In this document: piece by piece, positions 12,497 through 24,161 of the stretch
How positions within the stretch are numbered: position 1 is the stretch's first letter
Layout: each line of letters begins with the position of its first letter
From: Wurfbainia villosa
Taxonomy: Eukaryota > Streptophyta > Magnoliopsida > Zingiberales > Zingiberaceae
Assembly: GCA_025175895.1 (NCBI GenBank)
Contig: JAKLTH010000216.1
Location: 988,001-1,052,000, forward strand
Reading direction: 5' to 3'
Length of the DNA stretch: 64,000 bases
The notes under the pieces: generated by a model
Database searches by the model: none
What the model was told of the DNA's origin: nothing
What the model saw: the letters and a program-made list of their open reading frames with translations, nothing else
Made by a program: the position numbers and the translations under genes

Positions 12497-12793
12497 CTAC
12501 TCTATTATGCACATACCTAACTTTCGTCTTAATAAACTAAATTCGGGTAGTGGTTTGGTGAAGATGTCCGCTAGGTTTGATTTGGACTCAACATACTCTA
12601 GTTGTATAGTTCCATTAGTTACATGTTCCCTAATGAAGTGGTGTTTAACTTCTATATGTTTTGTCCTAGAATGACATATTGGATTTTTAGTTAAGTTAAT
12701 TGAACTGATGTTATCTATGTAGGTTTTAATGTTGTTAAAGATTAAGCTAAAGTCTTGGAGAGTGTGCTTCATCCACAGAGCCGAGAGACACAC
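12497..12793 (-). pseudogene. Element B RNase H C-terminal part
   Basis: Minus frame with NPICHSRTKHIEVKHHFIRE and SNLADIFTKPLPE, the diagnostic end of copia RNase H. It is separated from the RT remnants by frame breaks and is part of the decayed pol of element B. Confidence 0.85.
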
Positions 12794-13110
12794 TCACCCA
12801 TCGCAACGTATTCGGCCGGTGGTAGATAAGGCAACGCAATGAATCGCTTCCTCGCACCAACTCACTAGACTCGAGCCGAGGATTTGACAACAACCACTCG
12901 TGCTCTTTCTATCGAGTTTACTACCGCATAGTCGAGTCAGAGTAGCCGATTAGATTAAACTCGGTAGATCTAGGGTACCAAATACCTACGCTTAGCGTGC
13001 CCTTTAGATATCTAAGGATACGCTGACTAGGGTTAGGTGAGACTCCTTGGCACAGGTTTGTAACCTTGCGCACATACTTACCATGAATAAAATGTCGAAT
13101 TGGCTCATGG

Positions 13111-13990
13111 TTAAGTATAGGAGACTTCTATTGCGCTCCTATAGTATTTTAGGTCAACGGGTTTTCCTTCTACATCTTCGTTTATATTAACATTAGTTGC
13201 TATAGGTGTATTAATTATTTTAGCATCTTGCATTCCAAATCGATTTATTAAGTCCTTAGTATATTTTTGTTGATGTAAATATATTCCATCTTTAGTTTGT
13301 TTAATTTGTAAACCTAAGAAGAAACTTAACTCTCCTACTAAATTCATTTCAAATTCACTTTCCATAAGTGAGATGAATTCGCTTTAAGGATCGAGTTGGT
13401 AGTTCCAAAAATTATATCATCTACATAGATTTGGGCTATAAAGATTTCTTTTCCTACGGTTTTACGAATAAGGTTGGGTCGACTAAACCTTGGTTGAATC
13501 CTTTGGACTTAAGATAGATCGAAAGCCTTCGTACATCAAGCTCTTGGGGCTTGTTTGAGTCCATATAGGGCTTTCTTAAGTCTAAGGACATGGTCAGTTT
13601 ATCTAGATTTTCAATCCGGAGGTTGACTGATCGACGAAACTTCTTCCTTAATGTATCCATTCAAAAATGCTGACTTGACATCCATTTGAAACAATTTAAA
13701 ACCTCGATGTGCAGATATGCTAACAACATTCGGATGGACTCTAGTCTTGCTACGGGGCGTAGGTCTCATCGTGAATCTAAACCTTCGACTTGACTAAACC
13801 CTTTGCGACTAACCTAGCTTTATTTCTAACTACTTCACCTTTATCATCAAGTTTATTTCAAATACCCACCTTGTTCCAATAATTGATTTTTCTTTAGGTG
13901 GTGGTACTAATTCCTGGACTTCATTTCTAGTGAATTGAGCTAGCTCTTCTTGCATAGCAATAATCCAATGGGATCAAGAAGTGCTTGTTC
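13111..13990 (-). pseudogene. Element B reverse transcriptase remnant (several frames)
   Basis: Two minus frames carry RT sequence: 13365-13111 (LSFFLGLQIKQTKDGIYLHQ, the segment after the catalytic YVDD region) and 13660-13454 (LSIYLKSKGFNQG, upstream of it). The piece between them and the stretch up to about 13990 encode RT in shifted frames. Several indels are needed to read a domain, so no active enzyme can be made. Confidence 0.8.
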
Positions 13991-14192
13991 AATAGTTTTG
14001 GGTTCGATTTTGGAAATTAACGAGATTTGACTAAGGTTTCGATATGAAGCTCTAGTTCGAACCCCTAAATTTGGATCACCTATAACTTAATTGATAGGAT
14101 GATTTGTTTGAGTCTTAGTGTGACTCGGGTTAGGGTCATCTATCACTTGGTCGATAGGATGACTTGGGTTGGGACGAGATTCAAGTTCAAGA

Positions 14193-15040
14193 TCAGTCGG
14201 GTTTGCTATAAGTTGATTTGCTAGTTGGTTTTGTTAAGGATTGAACGGGTTCGTGTCCTTCGTCGAAAACTATATTAATGGTTTCTTCGACTCTAAGAGT
14301 GTCGTGATTGTATACCCTATAAGCTCTACTGGTGGTTGAGTATCCTAGAAAGGTTCCAGTAGAGGTTTTGGATTTGAATTTCCCTAGGTAATCCTTAGTG
14401 TTTAAGATATGTACCTTGCATCCAAATACCCTAAAGTATTTGATGTTCGGTATTTTATCGTGATAAATCTCGTACGAGGACTTTTGGTGCCTCTTTACCA
14501 TAAGTGATCCTATTTTGGACATAGCAAGCGCACTAACTACCTCCGCCCAAAATCTATCGGGTAGGTTATACTGCTTAACATTGTCCTAGCGCTTCTTGTA
14601 GGGTTCTATTTTTCCGTCGACTAACCCATTTTGTTGTGGGGTTCTAGGACATGAAAACTCATGGTGGTATCCGCTTAGGTTACGTAAATCAGAAACCTGT
14701 GGTTTTCGAATTCACCACCATGATCGCTTCTAAGTCTTTTAATCTTAAGGTTCTTTTGATTTTCGATTAACCTACAAAGATTGATTAGTTGGTCTAGGGT
14801 ATCATTTTTATGTTTGATAAACCTAACCCAAGTAAATCTAGAATAGTCGTCAATTATGACTAAGCAAAATTGACTACCATTGAGTGACTTAGCTTCATGT
14901 GAATCAAATAGATCCATGTGTAGGAGCTCAAGAACACTTTTGGTTCGTTCTTGATTAGTTAATTGATGTTGTGTCCTAGATTGTTTACCTTGTTGACAAG
15001 CATTACATATTTTATTATCCAAGTTGTTTAGTTTAGGCAA
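14193..15040 (-). pseudogene. Element B integrase remnant
   Basis: The frame at 15040-14675 carries the zinc-binding end (ICNACQQGKQ), then LLHMDLFD, the IIDDYSRFTWV block and RSDHGGEF, the first two acidic positions of the DDE core. The frame at 14522-14193 carries the C-terminal portion (FRVFGCKVHILN, GTFLGYSTTSRAYRVYN). The two are out of frame, with the third catalytic position in the broken part between them. Confidence 0.85.
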
Positions 15041-15488
15041 ACCTATAACTAGCCACTCGACTCATCTTGTGGACGAGTCTTAAAAGTGAGTGTCCTAGTC
15101 TTGGTGCCATAACCAAGATTCCTCTTGTGTCATAAGACACTTGGTTGAGGAGTGGTAAATTTATTGTGTAGATGTTGCTACTCCTAGTTCCTTTAAGTAT
15201 TATTTTAGATGTTGCATTTATTTTGATTACGCATTCATTTTCTAGAAATATGACCTTATAATTGTTATCACACAATTGGCTTACACTAAGTAAATTATAT
15301 TGAAAGTTTTCTACTAATAAGACATTTTGAATTGTAAAGTTAGAGTTGAGCTCAATATCACCTAATCCGATGATTTTGAGCTTGCCGTTATTTCCGAAGG
15401 CTACCGATCCTTGTCGTTTGAATCGTAACTTCAAAATTTGAGTTGATCCCCGGTCATGTGTCGGGAGCAACCACTGTCCAACATCCAT
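15033..15488 (-). pseudogene. Element B protease remnant
   Basis: The copia protease active site DSGCSRHMTGD is readable near 15480-15440 on the minus strand, but one frame away from the following LLSVSQLCDNNYKVIF segment, so a frameshift falls just after the active site. The downstream part reaches the pre-integrase region. Confidence 0.8.
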
Positions 15489-15850
15489 TGATCCTACACA
15501 TAAGGTAGTTGGATCGGATATTGGAATTACTAAAGGGTTGTTTGTAAGTTTTTAAACCTAAATCATCTCACCAATATCTACATGATCAAAACATGTTATT
15601 CCTATGTGTTATTGTGAGATGACTATCAATTTTACTTGATTAATTTTAATGAATTTAAATTAACCAACATTAGGTTAGATTCGGATTTAGTCTAAGCTCA
15701 TCAAGTAATCTTTTCAAGAGATTAGCTTCCAGGTCGTGGCGAGGCACAGAGGCCTTCTTTGATCGGAACAACGACCACTTCCTTAGACAAAGCTAATTTC
15801 AAGAAATTGATAACTCGACTTACTTGAGACTACGTCTTGGTCTAACTAGT

Positions 15851-15957
15851 TATTTTTGAAAAGAGGCTCCCGAGGCTCAATCTTTCGTAGGATTTTAGTT
15901 GGTTTATTTTTGAAAAGAGGCTCCCGAGGCTCAATCTTTCGCAGGATTTTAGTTGGT
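15851..15957. repeat. 54 bp tandem duplication inside element B
   Basis: Two adjacent copies of a segment with GAAAAGAGGCTCCCGAGGCT and CAATCTTTCG, differing by one base in the compared core. It lies between the gag-linker region and the protease. Confidence 0.85.
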
Positions 15958-16409
15958 TATGAGTCCTATCTAACCATTCTAAAAATAAAGGAAAAACTAA
16001 GCATGCAATTTCTAAGACTTAACAAAAATACATTTTGTATTGGCTCCCCCCGGACCATTGAATCGAGTGGGTCTATTCACATAGTGAATTTGGTCCTTGG
16101 GAACCCAATACATGTTAGATCCTAAAGTTGAAATCAAAGTGGTCTTAGGGACCCATGCTTGGACATTTTTCTTATGTTGGTTTACTATAGACATATATGA
16201 CTTATTGGTTGTATTTGAGTTAAACCCAGTCCGCCTTGTTGTACACGGCCCTTTGTGATCCAAGTAAGAGGTCAAGTCCCTTGGATCCCAAAGTGAACCT
16301 TTCCAACGTGTTCCTAAGGTCTTCGACTTGTGTTTTCAAAGCGAGTTCTCAACTTCAAGCTTTTCAACTTGAGTTGAGTCCTCCTCTTGAATCTGAGTAG
16401 TCGAAGAGG

Positions 16410-16800
16410 TTAGGAGACCTCATGTTTGAGAAGGTTAACCTCCTCAATTAGGGTCTCGACCTTGGACTCGGACTTAGCTAGTTTCTTATTTAAAAATTTA
16501 ATTGCACCATACAAAGTATTAAGTAACGACCGACTTACCCTTAATGATTCTTTTGAACCGGATACGGATCCGTGGCTTGTCTTGAATGGAAGCTCATCAT
16601 CGGATTCGGACTCGGACTCTTCTTGGTTTTCGAGTCGTGCTCGATGCTTGGCCATTAGAGCTTGGATATCGCCTTCTTCCTCCGACAACTCCTCCCAAGT
16701 AGCGTTTAGCGCTTTCTTGGTCTTTGATGCGTTATTCTTTAGCTTTGGGCACTCGGACTTGATGTGACCAACTCTGCACTCATAGCATCTAAAATTAGAA
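16410..16800 (-). pseudogene. Element B gag C-terminal part: zinc knuckle and acidic linker
   Basis: Minus-strand reading of 16800-16740 gives RCYECRVGHIKSECPKLK, a CCHC knuckle (C-x2-C-x4-H-x4-C). The frame 16688-16410 follows with an acidic/Ser stretch (EESESESDDELPF) and a predicted coiled-coil tail (AKSESKVETLIEEVNLLKHE). It is joined to the gag core only through a frameshift. Confidence 0.82.
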
Positions 16801-16821
16801 GTATTTGAATTAGGTTTAGGC

Positions 16822-17625
16822 TTACCTTGAGTTGTTGGTCGTTTCGCCTCTCTTGATCATCTTAACTAGATTGACTAGTTCGGATTCTATTTCGAGTCTA
16901 CTTCCGATTCGGACTCGCCTTCTTCCTTCGGGGTGGCTTGTTTGCGGGCTTCTTCTTCTTGGAACCTCGCAACTAACGCAATACTCTTCTCTACCGACCA
17001 CGTTAGTTTGCTCATGTAATTCAAGTTCTGAAAACAATTCGTCTAACCTAATTTTAGAAAGGTCCTTGGAGACCTTGTAGGCATCGACCATGGATGCCCA
17101 CAAGGTGGTCCTAGGAAACGAGTTAAGAGAATACCTGATAAGGTCGCGATTCTCGACCTTTTGTCCGATGGCATGGAGTTGGTTGACGATGTCTTGGATA
17201 CGAGCATGTAGTTGAGTTGCGGTCTCGTTTTCCTGCATTTTCAAGTTATACAATTTATTTAAAAGTAAATCTCTTTTACATACCTTCGTGTCGTCGGTGC
17301 CTTCGTGTAGTTCCACTAGCTTGGTCCATAAGTCCTTTGCACTAATGAAGGGGCCGACGCGGTTGAGCTCTTCCTTGGACAACCCACATTGCAAGATTTG
17401 AGTTGCCTTGGCATCGGCTTCTACTTGTTTTTTCATGGAATTTGACCATTGATCGTAACCCAAAGATTCACCATCTTCATTAATAGGAAGTGTGAAACCG
17501 GTTTGGATTACGATCCACATCTCGATTTGGGTTTTAAGAAAGCATTCCATCCGACCCTTCCAATAACGAAAGTCATTACCGTTGTAAAACGGGGGGGCGG
17601 TGCTAAACCCTTCGAGATGGGCCAT
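16822..17625 (-). pseudogene. Element B gag core
   Basis: 267-codon minus frame starting MAHLEGFSTAPPFYNGNDF. It has the RYWKGRMECFL block and the later KLYNLKMQENETATQLHARI segment typical of copia gag (UBN2-type) proteins. It ends before the zinc knuckle because of a frameshift, which makes it a truncated capsid-like product. It follows the primer site at 17986 by about 360 bases. Confidence 0.85.
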
Positions 17626-17985
17626 TTAAAAACAAGAAGAAGAACGAAAAAAATCTTGCAAAACACACTACGGAAAGAATATTCCAAGACTTTCGTCTTG
17701 GATTAGTAATCTTGAGAAGTAAAAAGATATATAAAATGTAACTTGCAAAAAGAAATAAACAATCAAATGCGAATGTCGTTGAAGTTCCGGAGGACAACAT
17801 TACTCGGGATCTAACCCGAAGGACAACCTTATCCGGATCCTAAAGCCTCTAATGCAATTCTATATGTAGGAGAAGATAAGCAAGTGAAATAATTATACGA
17901 AAACAGAAATAAATAAATAAAAAATCTGTAAAAAAAAAGAAAAACAAAGCTAGATTGGTGGTTTCACCGAATCTTAGCGCCCCCG

Positions 17986-17997
17986 GCTCTGATACCA
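17986..17997 (-). promoter_or_regulatory. Primer-binding site of element B
   Basis: TGGTATCAGAGC on the minus strand, two bases inside the 5' LTR. It is the complement of the 3' end of plant initiator Met-tRNA, the usual copia primer. Confidence 0.92.
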
Positions 17998-17999
17998 AT

Positions 18000-18881
18000 T
18001 GTTGGATCGAAAGTGTCGCTAGAGGGGGGGGTGAATAGCGATACGGTGTCGTTAAAAACTTTTGCAATAAGTAAAAAGCAAGTAGAGAGTGCACAGCGGA
18101 AATATAAAGTAGACAAGATATTTTTACGTGGTTCACAATCTTTCGATTGCTAATCCACGGCCCTAGTGATCCTTGATCACGTACGGAGGGCAATTCACTA
18201 AAACCACTCCTCCTCGTTGGAGGTAGGAGCAACGATTACAAAAAGAAATCAAGGCAAAGGGACACTCCCCCTTTCCTTGTTACGATTAAAGCACAAAGAC
18301 AATTTAAAGAAGTAGAACTTAAATAAATATACCGACAACTCTTATAAGTAGAAGATGTAGCTTTCGTTGTCGGCGGCACTTCGTCGTAGCAAATGTGAGT
18401 AGTAGTAGCGGCGTTACGACGGCGTGTTGAGAGCTCTTGAATTCTTGTTATTTGCTTGGCTTGAACATGTCTTCTCGAGGCTGGAACTTGACTAGCAGTT
18501 GACTGTAGTCAAAGGGTTTTGGACTGCAGTACAAGTTAGCTTAAAATATAAAGTACGATGGTTCTAACCATCTGATCTCGACCTAGACCTTCCATTGGAG
18601 GTATTGGGTCGGATCTACGCTTAACGACCTTGCTTCGCTTTCACACGAGCTTACCTTGTAGCCTCGCTTCCGGTCTTCACCCGAGTACCTCGGCTTCCTC
18701 CGAAGTCCCTCTGGCGTTGCCCGACCACCTCGGTTCCCACCGGGTGTCGCAGACCTTCCGCTCAACTTTAGCATTTCTGCACACTTAATTGAGCTCGTAA
18801 GATAACAAATATACCCTTAACTATTGAGCCTTTTGCCATAATCAAAATACCGGTTCGACTTTGGTGCCCACTGCACCAACA
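18000..18881 (-). repeat. Element B 5' LTR (right copy)
   Basis: 882 bp; partner of 10844-11722. It ends CCAACA at 18881 on the plus strand, followed by the TATAC target duplication and the rest of element A's LTR. Confidence 0.92.
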
Positions 18882-19160
18882 TATACATGTGTGCGTATGT
18901 ATATATATTGTATAATCATGGACCCCGAAGACAAACACAAAAACAGGCGATCCGTCCGTCGTCTCTTCCGCGGCTAATCAACTAGAAGAGTTGTGTTGCT
19001 TGAACAACTAGTTTGTTCAAGCGACCACTCAAGTTGTTAGCACGACGACGAATAGGTTATGCTAAGGAAACTCATCCCATCCGGATTAATTCTTTCATTA
19101 GTAAAAATTTTAATCCGGGGACATGGGAGCCAATGAGCCTCCGAAGCAACCCCCCCTACA
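18882..19160 (+). repeat. Element A 5' LTR, second part
   Basis: Resumes A's LTR after element B (TATACATGTGTGCGTATG) and matches 32925-33199. It ends CCCTACA, two bases before the primer-binding site. Confidence 0.9.
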
Positions 19161-19162
19161 AG

Positions 19163-19175
19163 TGGTATCAGAGCC
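19163..19175 (+). promoter_or_regulatory. Primer-binding site of element A
   Basis: TGGTATCAGAGCC, complementary to the initiator Met-tRNA 3' end, two bases after the LTR. Confidence 0.93.
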
Positions 19176-20224
19176 ACGGTTTCCGGTTTTGTGTGTTTGG
19201 GATTCGGTTAATTTTTATGCACTTTTTCATATATTATATGTGCCGGATAATAGTAGGATATGCGTAGTTTAACTTTTTGGTTGCAGGCATAAGATCCGAC
19301 TATTATGGCCATATGTGTGTATGTGATTGGATGTGTGTAAATATTTATTAGTTGAATCCTCGGGGTTGACGAGGCTAGATTAGTATTTAATTTTTGTAAT
19401 TAAATACGACATTGTTTAGCCGCTCATTTTAGTTTACTTTCGATCTAGATTATTTGTACACTCCTTCGTGGAGTATAGGATCGATGGATGTAAATTAAAA
19501 TAGCTTAATCTCGGCTCAGATCTCTTTGGTGACTTGCGCACGGGAAAAGATGGAGCGGACGAGGTGGCGACACGACGGGATGCATATTGGAGGACAATGC
19601 CATAATAGTTGGAAAAATTCTATTTTTTCCATATTTATTGCTTATTTGTTTTATATGCATGTTGTGTATGTTTTAAAATTCCTCATTTTCAATTTACTAA
19701 GTGGGAGAGGGACATTTTAATTAATTCCCGCGGCCTCCATTACAATTTGACGTGTGATGCAACAAACTTGCGCGTTGGCTCTGAGTGCCTTCCTCCCCAT
19801 CGGATGGGTTTGTTTGCGGATCACTAGGTCAAATAATAGTTATAAGAAATTATTAAGGAGCGTGTGTACTTCCCCATCGGTAAGGCACATAATCCGAAAT
19901 AATTTCCTTAGTATCGTGTAATGGTGCACACTTAGATGCAAATAAAAAGTATTCTCCCCATCGGAGTCACTGCTTTTATTTGTAGGGTCAAAGAGGAACC
20001 AACTATTAATTTTATTTGTCAAAAAGTAAGGTTGACAAGATAATAAAATTAATGGGTAAAACCTCCTCTTACAAATGTAGAATTCGTATACGTCCACACT
20101 ATCGTGGCATGCGATATTCTCGGTGTTTTGAGGTGTTGGTTGATTTCGGAATTTTATTGTTTTTGAGGAATCAATAATATTTGAAATCTAATATTTTGAT
20201 CATTGTGATTTTTAGGATTTTCAA
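19176..20224 (+). other. Untranslated leader of element A
   Basis: About 1 kb between primer site and gag. CCCCATCGG occurs three times (about 19796, 19873 and 19956), each in a similar context, suggesting repeated stem-loops such as a packaging or dimer signal. Function is inference. Short open frames here show no motif. Confidence 0.55.
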
Positions 20225-21136
20225 ATGGCTTTCAACCCACTTGCTGTGATTTTAAAAGAAAATAAACTTACTGGACCAAACTACATTGATTGGAAAAGAA
20301 ACTTGGATATTATCTTAACTGCGGAGGAGTACAAATTTGTACTCTTCGAGGTCTGTCCTCCTAAGCCCTCCGATGACTCTGATGAAAAGGAGAAAGAACG
20401 TTATAAGAAATGGGTCAAGGCAGATGAGATGACGCGGTGTTACATTTTGGCATCTATGTCAAATGTGCTGCAACATCAGCATCAGGCCATAGCCACAGCT
20501 TATGACATGATGTTCAATCTCAAGGAACTTTTCGGACATCAGAGTAGGGCGGCTAGGCAGGAGGCAATGAGAAACTTGATGACGACCACCATGATCGAAG
20601 GAACACCCGTTAGGGATCATATTCTCAAGATGATGGCTCATCTTAATGAGATGGAAGTCCTCGGAGCTGAGATCGATGGGGAAACCCAGGTCGATATCAT
20701 TCTCCAGTCTCTGCCTAGGAGTTTTGAGCAGTTCCGCCTCAACTACAACATGAACAAGAGGTTGTATTCGTTGGCGGAGCTTCTGACAGAACTCCAGGCG
20801 GCAGAGGGGTTTTTTCGTCAAAGTGCTCAAGCCATGGTCGCTCAAAAGGTTTCTTCCTCTAAACCGAAAGGTAAGAAGAAGAAGAAGCAAGGTGGAGCGA
20901 AGAAAGTGGCAGTGGGACCTCAGGCAGGAGTGAAGAAGCCGAAAGGCAAGTGCTTCACTTGCAAGCAGACTGGACATTGGAAGGCGGACTGTCCTCGCCG
21001 AAAGAACAAAGGTATATCTTCTTGTTTAGTTGTTGAAACATATTTAGCGGTGTTATCTACCAGTGCCTGGTGTGTAGATACAGGAGCCACTGATCATGTC
21101 TGCAATACTTTGCAGGGGTTCCAGGAAACCCGATGA
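20225..21136 (+). pseudogene. Element A gag and start of protease
   Basis: 303 codons starting MAFNPLAVILKENKLTGPNY, a copia gag. The body has the usual helical UBN2-type region, a lysine-rich stretch (KPKGKKKKKQGG) and a CCHC knuckle CFTCKQTGHWKADC near residue 245. The frame runs on into the protease active site (CVDTGATDHVC). It ends at an in-frame TGA (21134-21136) where the reading frame clearly continues with LAEGEI; an Arg codon CGA turned TGA is the likely cause. The antisense frame at 20459-20977 is a shadow. Confidence 0.9.
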
Positions 21137-22144
21137 CTAGCTGAGGGAGAAATTACCGTCTTCATGGGCAATGCTTCAAAGGTGGCGGCTATTGCAGTGG
21201 GAGACGTTTATTTATCTTTTGAGAGGAATAAAGTTTTGGTTTTGAGAAATTGTCTTTATGTACCTACTTTTAGAAAGAATTTAATTTCAGTTTCTAAATT
21301 GTTTATGGATGGATATTCTGTTTCTTTTAATGACAAAGAGGTTATAAAAAGGAATAGGGAGATTATCTGTTCTGGTACATTGGTTGGCAATTTATATACT
21401 CTTGAACCGAAAACTCCCACGATGCATATAGAAGTAAATAACTCATCATCTAAATCTAATAAGAGAAAAGAACCTTCGCAGATGAACCAAACATATCTTT
21501 GGCATCTAAGGCTTGGTCATATTAACCTAAGTAGAATTCAAAGGTTGATAGCTGATGGACCTTTGGGTTCATTAGTGGTGGAGGATCTCCCAACCTGCGA
21601 ATCTTGCTTGGAAGGTAAAATGACCAAGAGGCCTTTCAAGGCCAAGGGGTATAGAGCCAAAGATGTGTTATAATTGATTCATTCTGATTTGTGCGGTCCT
21701 ATGTCTATCCAGGCAAGAGGTGGTTTTGAATATTTCGTCTCTTTTATAGACGATTATTCAAGATATGGATACATTTACTTGATGCGCCGCAAGTCTGAAT
21801 GCTTTGACAGGTTCAAAGAATTCAAGGCTGATGTGGAGAACCGTCAAGGTAAAAGTATCAAGACATTACGATCTGATCGTGATAGCGAGTACCTCTTGGG
21901 AGAGTTTAGGAGTTACTTATCAGAGGCTGGGATTCAATCCCAATTGTCCGCACCTGGCACACCCCAGCAGAATGGTGTGGTGGAGCGAAGGAATAGGACT
22001 CTTATGGAGATGGTCAGATCGATGATGAGTTATTCTGAGTTACCTGATTCGTTCTGGGGGTTTGCTATGGAAACAGCAGCACATATTCTGAACTTGGTTC
22101 CATCTAAGTCAGTACCCTCTACTCCCACAGAGTTGTGGTGGTGA
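21137..22144 (+). pseudogene. Element A protease end and integrase
   Basis: Same frame as gag. The protease tail (CLYVPTFRKNLISVSKLF) leads into the pre-integrase zinc region (WHLRLGHINLSRIQRL, CESCLEGK), then a TAA at 21671-21673, then the integrase core: IHSDLCGPM, FIDDYSRYGYIYLM, TLRSDRDSEYL and QQNGVVERRNRT, giving the D-D-E residues. A TGA at 22142-22144 interrupts the C-terminal part just after TPTELWW. Confidence 0.9.
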
Positions 22145-22864
22145 AAGCCTAGTCTAAGACATATTCAGTTTGGGGTAGTCCAAAGACATGTCTTTGAAGG
22201 GAGATCTTGGTAAGTTGGAATCTCGCATGAAGTACGCTTGTTTGTTGGCTACCCTAAGGGAACGAAGGGTGGTTTATTCTATAGTCCTAGAGATCAGAAG
22301 GTGATCGTGAGTACGAATGCCAGATTTCTAGAGGAGGACTATGTGATGAACCACAAGCCCACGAGTAGGATTGTTCTTGAGGAGTTAACAGGGGAAGTCC
22401 CGACTTCAGTACCACCGATACAAGAGGAGACACCATAAGTCACTGCACCGCGTGTCACAGAGTATACACAAGAGGCACCTCGTCGTAGTGGGAGGGTTGT
22501 TAGACAACCTGAGAGATTCATGTTTTTGGGAGAGTCTTCGGACTTAGTCCCTGGTGAACATGAACCGGATCCCTGGACATATGACGAGGTACTCCAAGAT
22601 AGAGATGCGGTATCTTGGCAAAGTGCGATGAATTCAGAGATAGAATCTATGGATTCTAATCAGGTCTGGGAGCTAGTAGAACCACCCGATGGTGTAAAAG
22701 TCATTGGATGCAAGTGGATCTACAAGAGAAAGAGAGGAGTAGACGGGAAGGTTGAGACCTTCAAAGCTAGGCTTGTTGCGAAAGGGTATACTCAGAAAGA
22801 GGGTATCGATTATGAGGAGACCTTTTATAATATCTTAAGTCTATCCGGATTCTCTTATCTATAG
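22145..22864 (+). pseudogene. Element A integrase tail and RT start
   Basis: After a frameshift near 22150-22240, the frame 22238-22438 gives LFVGYPKGTKGGLFYSP (integrase C-terminal GKGY-like region) and ends at TAA. The frame 22520-22864 begins the RT with VIGCKWIYKRKRGVDGKVET and ARLVAKGYTQKEGIDYEETF. It ends at TAG after a further disruption. Confidence 0.88.
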
Positions 22865-22868
22865 CTAT

Positions 22869-23834
22869 ATGGATTATGAGATTTGGCGGATGGATGTCAA
22901 GGCGACTTTCCTTAACGGAAGTCTTGAGGAGAACATCTATATGCGGCAACCAGAGGGATTCATTGCTAAAGGCAAAGAGCATCTTGTATGTAAGCTTAAT
23001 CGGTCCATTTATGGATTGAAGCAAGCTTCTAGATCTTGGAACATCCGCTTTGATGAGGTAATTCAGTCATATGGATTTATTCAAAGTCCGGATGAGCCTT
23101 GTGTATACAAGAGATGTGACGGAAACGTAGTGGTGTTTCTTGTATTATATGTAGATGACATTTTGTTAGTTGGCAACAATATCAAAGTGTTATCAGACGT
23201 AAGGGTATGGTTGTCCAAACAGTTTAATATGAAAGACTTGAGAGAAGTGGGACACATCCTTGGGATCAAAGTTATAAGGGATCGCAAGAAAAGGATGTTG
23301 TGCTTGTCTCAAGCTTCATACATTGACACTATCCTTGCTCGTTTTAGCATGCAGAACTCCAAGAAAGGTTTTCTACCTTTTAGACATGGAGTTCATTTAT
23401 CTAAAGAGATGTGTCCCAAAACATCAAAGGAGATAGAGGACATGAAGGCGGTTCCTTATGCTTCGGCAGTAGGAAGCCTCATGTATGATATGCTGTGTAC
23501 GAGACCAGATATCTGCTTTGCCGTGGGCATGGTTAGCAGATATCAGAGTAATCCTAGACAGGGACATTGGACTACGGTAAAACATATATTGAAGTACCTG
23601 AGAAGGACTAGGGATTATATGCTGGTTTACCGGGCAGATCAATTAGTCCCTGTGGGTTACATGGATTCGAATTTCCAATCAGATAGGGACAAGAGTAAGT
23701 CTACCTCGGGGTTTGTGTTTACTTTTGGAGGTGGAGTCATAGTATGGAGGAGTGTCAAGCAGAAATGCGTGGCGGACTCTACCATGGAAGCTAAGTATGT
23801 GGCAACCTCTGAGGCAGCCAAGGAAGCTGTATGA
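22869..23834 (+). pseudogene. Element A reverse transcriptase and RNase H start
   Basis: 321 codons with RMDVKATFLNGSLEENIYM, SIYGLKQASRSWN and the catalytic VLYVDDILLVGN, so the RT active site is intact. The RNase H part follows (VGYMDSNFQSD, STMEAKYVA). It ends at a TGA (23832-23834) where a Trp is expected; the next frame continues in phase. Confidence 0.92.
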
Positions 23835-24128
23835 CTCAGGAACTTCTTGATGGACTTGGATGTGATTCCTGGTTTGCCCAAAACTATCACAATTTATTGT
23901 GATAATAGTGGTGCAGTTGCAAACTCGAAGGAACTACGAGCCCATAAGGCGAGTAAACACATAGAGCGCAAGTACCACCTTATACGAGAGATCGTAAAGC
24001 GAGGAGAAGTTGTTGTCGCCAAGATTGCATCAGAGGATAACCTGGCGGATCCATTCACTAAGGCCCTTCCAGCGAAAGCGTTTGATAGGCATGTGGAGGA
24101 CATGGGGATCAGATGTATGACAAAGTGA
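23835..24128 (+). pseudogene. Element A RNase H C-terminal part
   Basis: In phase with the previous segment: IYCDNSGAVANSKE, then KHIERKYHLIREIV and NLADPFTKALP, ending with its own stop at 24126-24128. This is the natural end of the copia polyprotein, 33 bases before the 3' LTR. Confidence 0.92.
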
Positions 24129-24150
24129 TGACGGCATAGTCTTTTAGTAT

Positions 24151-24161
24151 AAGTGGGAGAT
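24151..24161 (+). promoter_or_regulatory. Polypurine tract of element A
   Basis: AAGTGGGAGAT directly before the 3' LTR, the usual plus-strand primer of copia elements. Confidence 0.85.

Larger units (their letters stand above)
10844..18881 (-). mobile_element. Element B: Sirevirus-like Ty1/copia retrotransposon nested in element A
   Basis: It starts TGTTGG and ends CCAACA, with target duplication TATAC at 10839-10843 and 18882-18886. Removing it restores the uninterrupted LTR seen at 32930. LTRs are 10844-11722 and 18000-18881. Reading on the minus strand, a Met-tRNA primer site lies at 17997-17986, then gag, zinc knuckle, protease, integrase, RT and RNase H, all frame-broken. Several purine tracts lie before the 3' LTR (11723-12062). 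Gag style, the acidic linker after the zinc knuckle and the repeated polypurine tracts fit the Sirevirus (Maximus/SIRE) lineage as described in the literature. Lineage placement is inference; copia is certain from the gene order. Confidence 0.92.

Noticed and set aside
20459..20977. 172-codon minus frame
   Set aside because: Antisense shadow of the element A gag.
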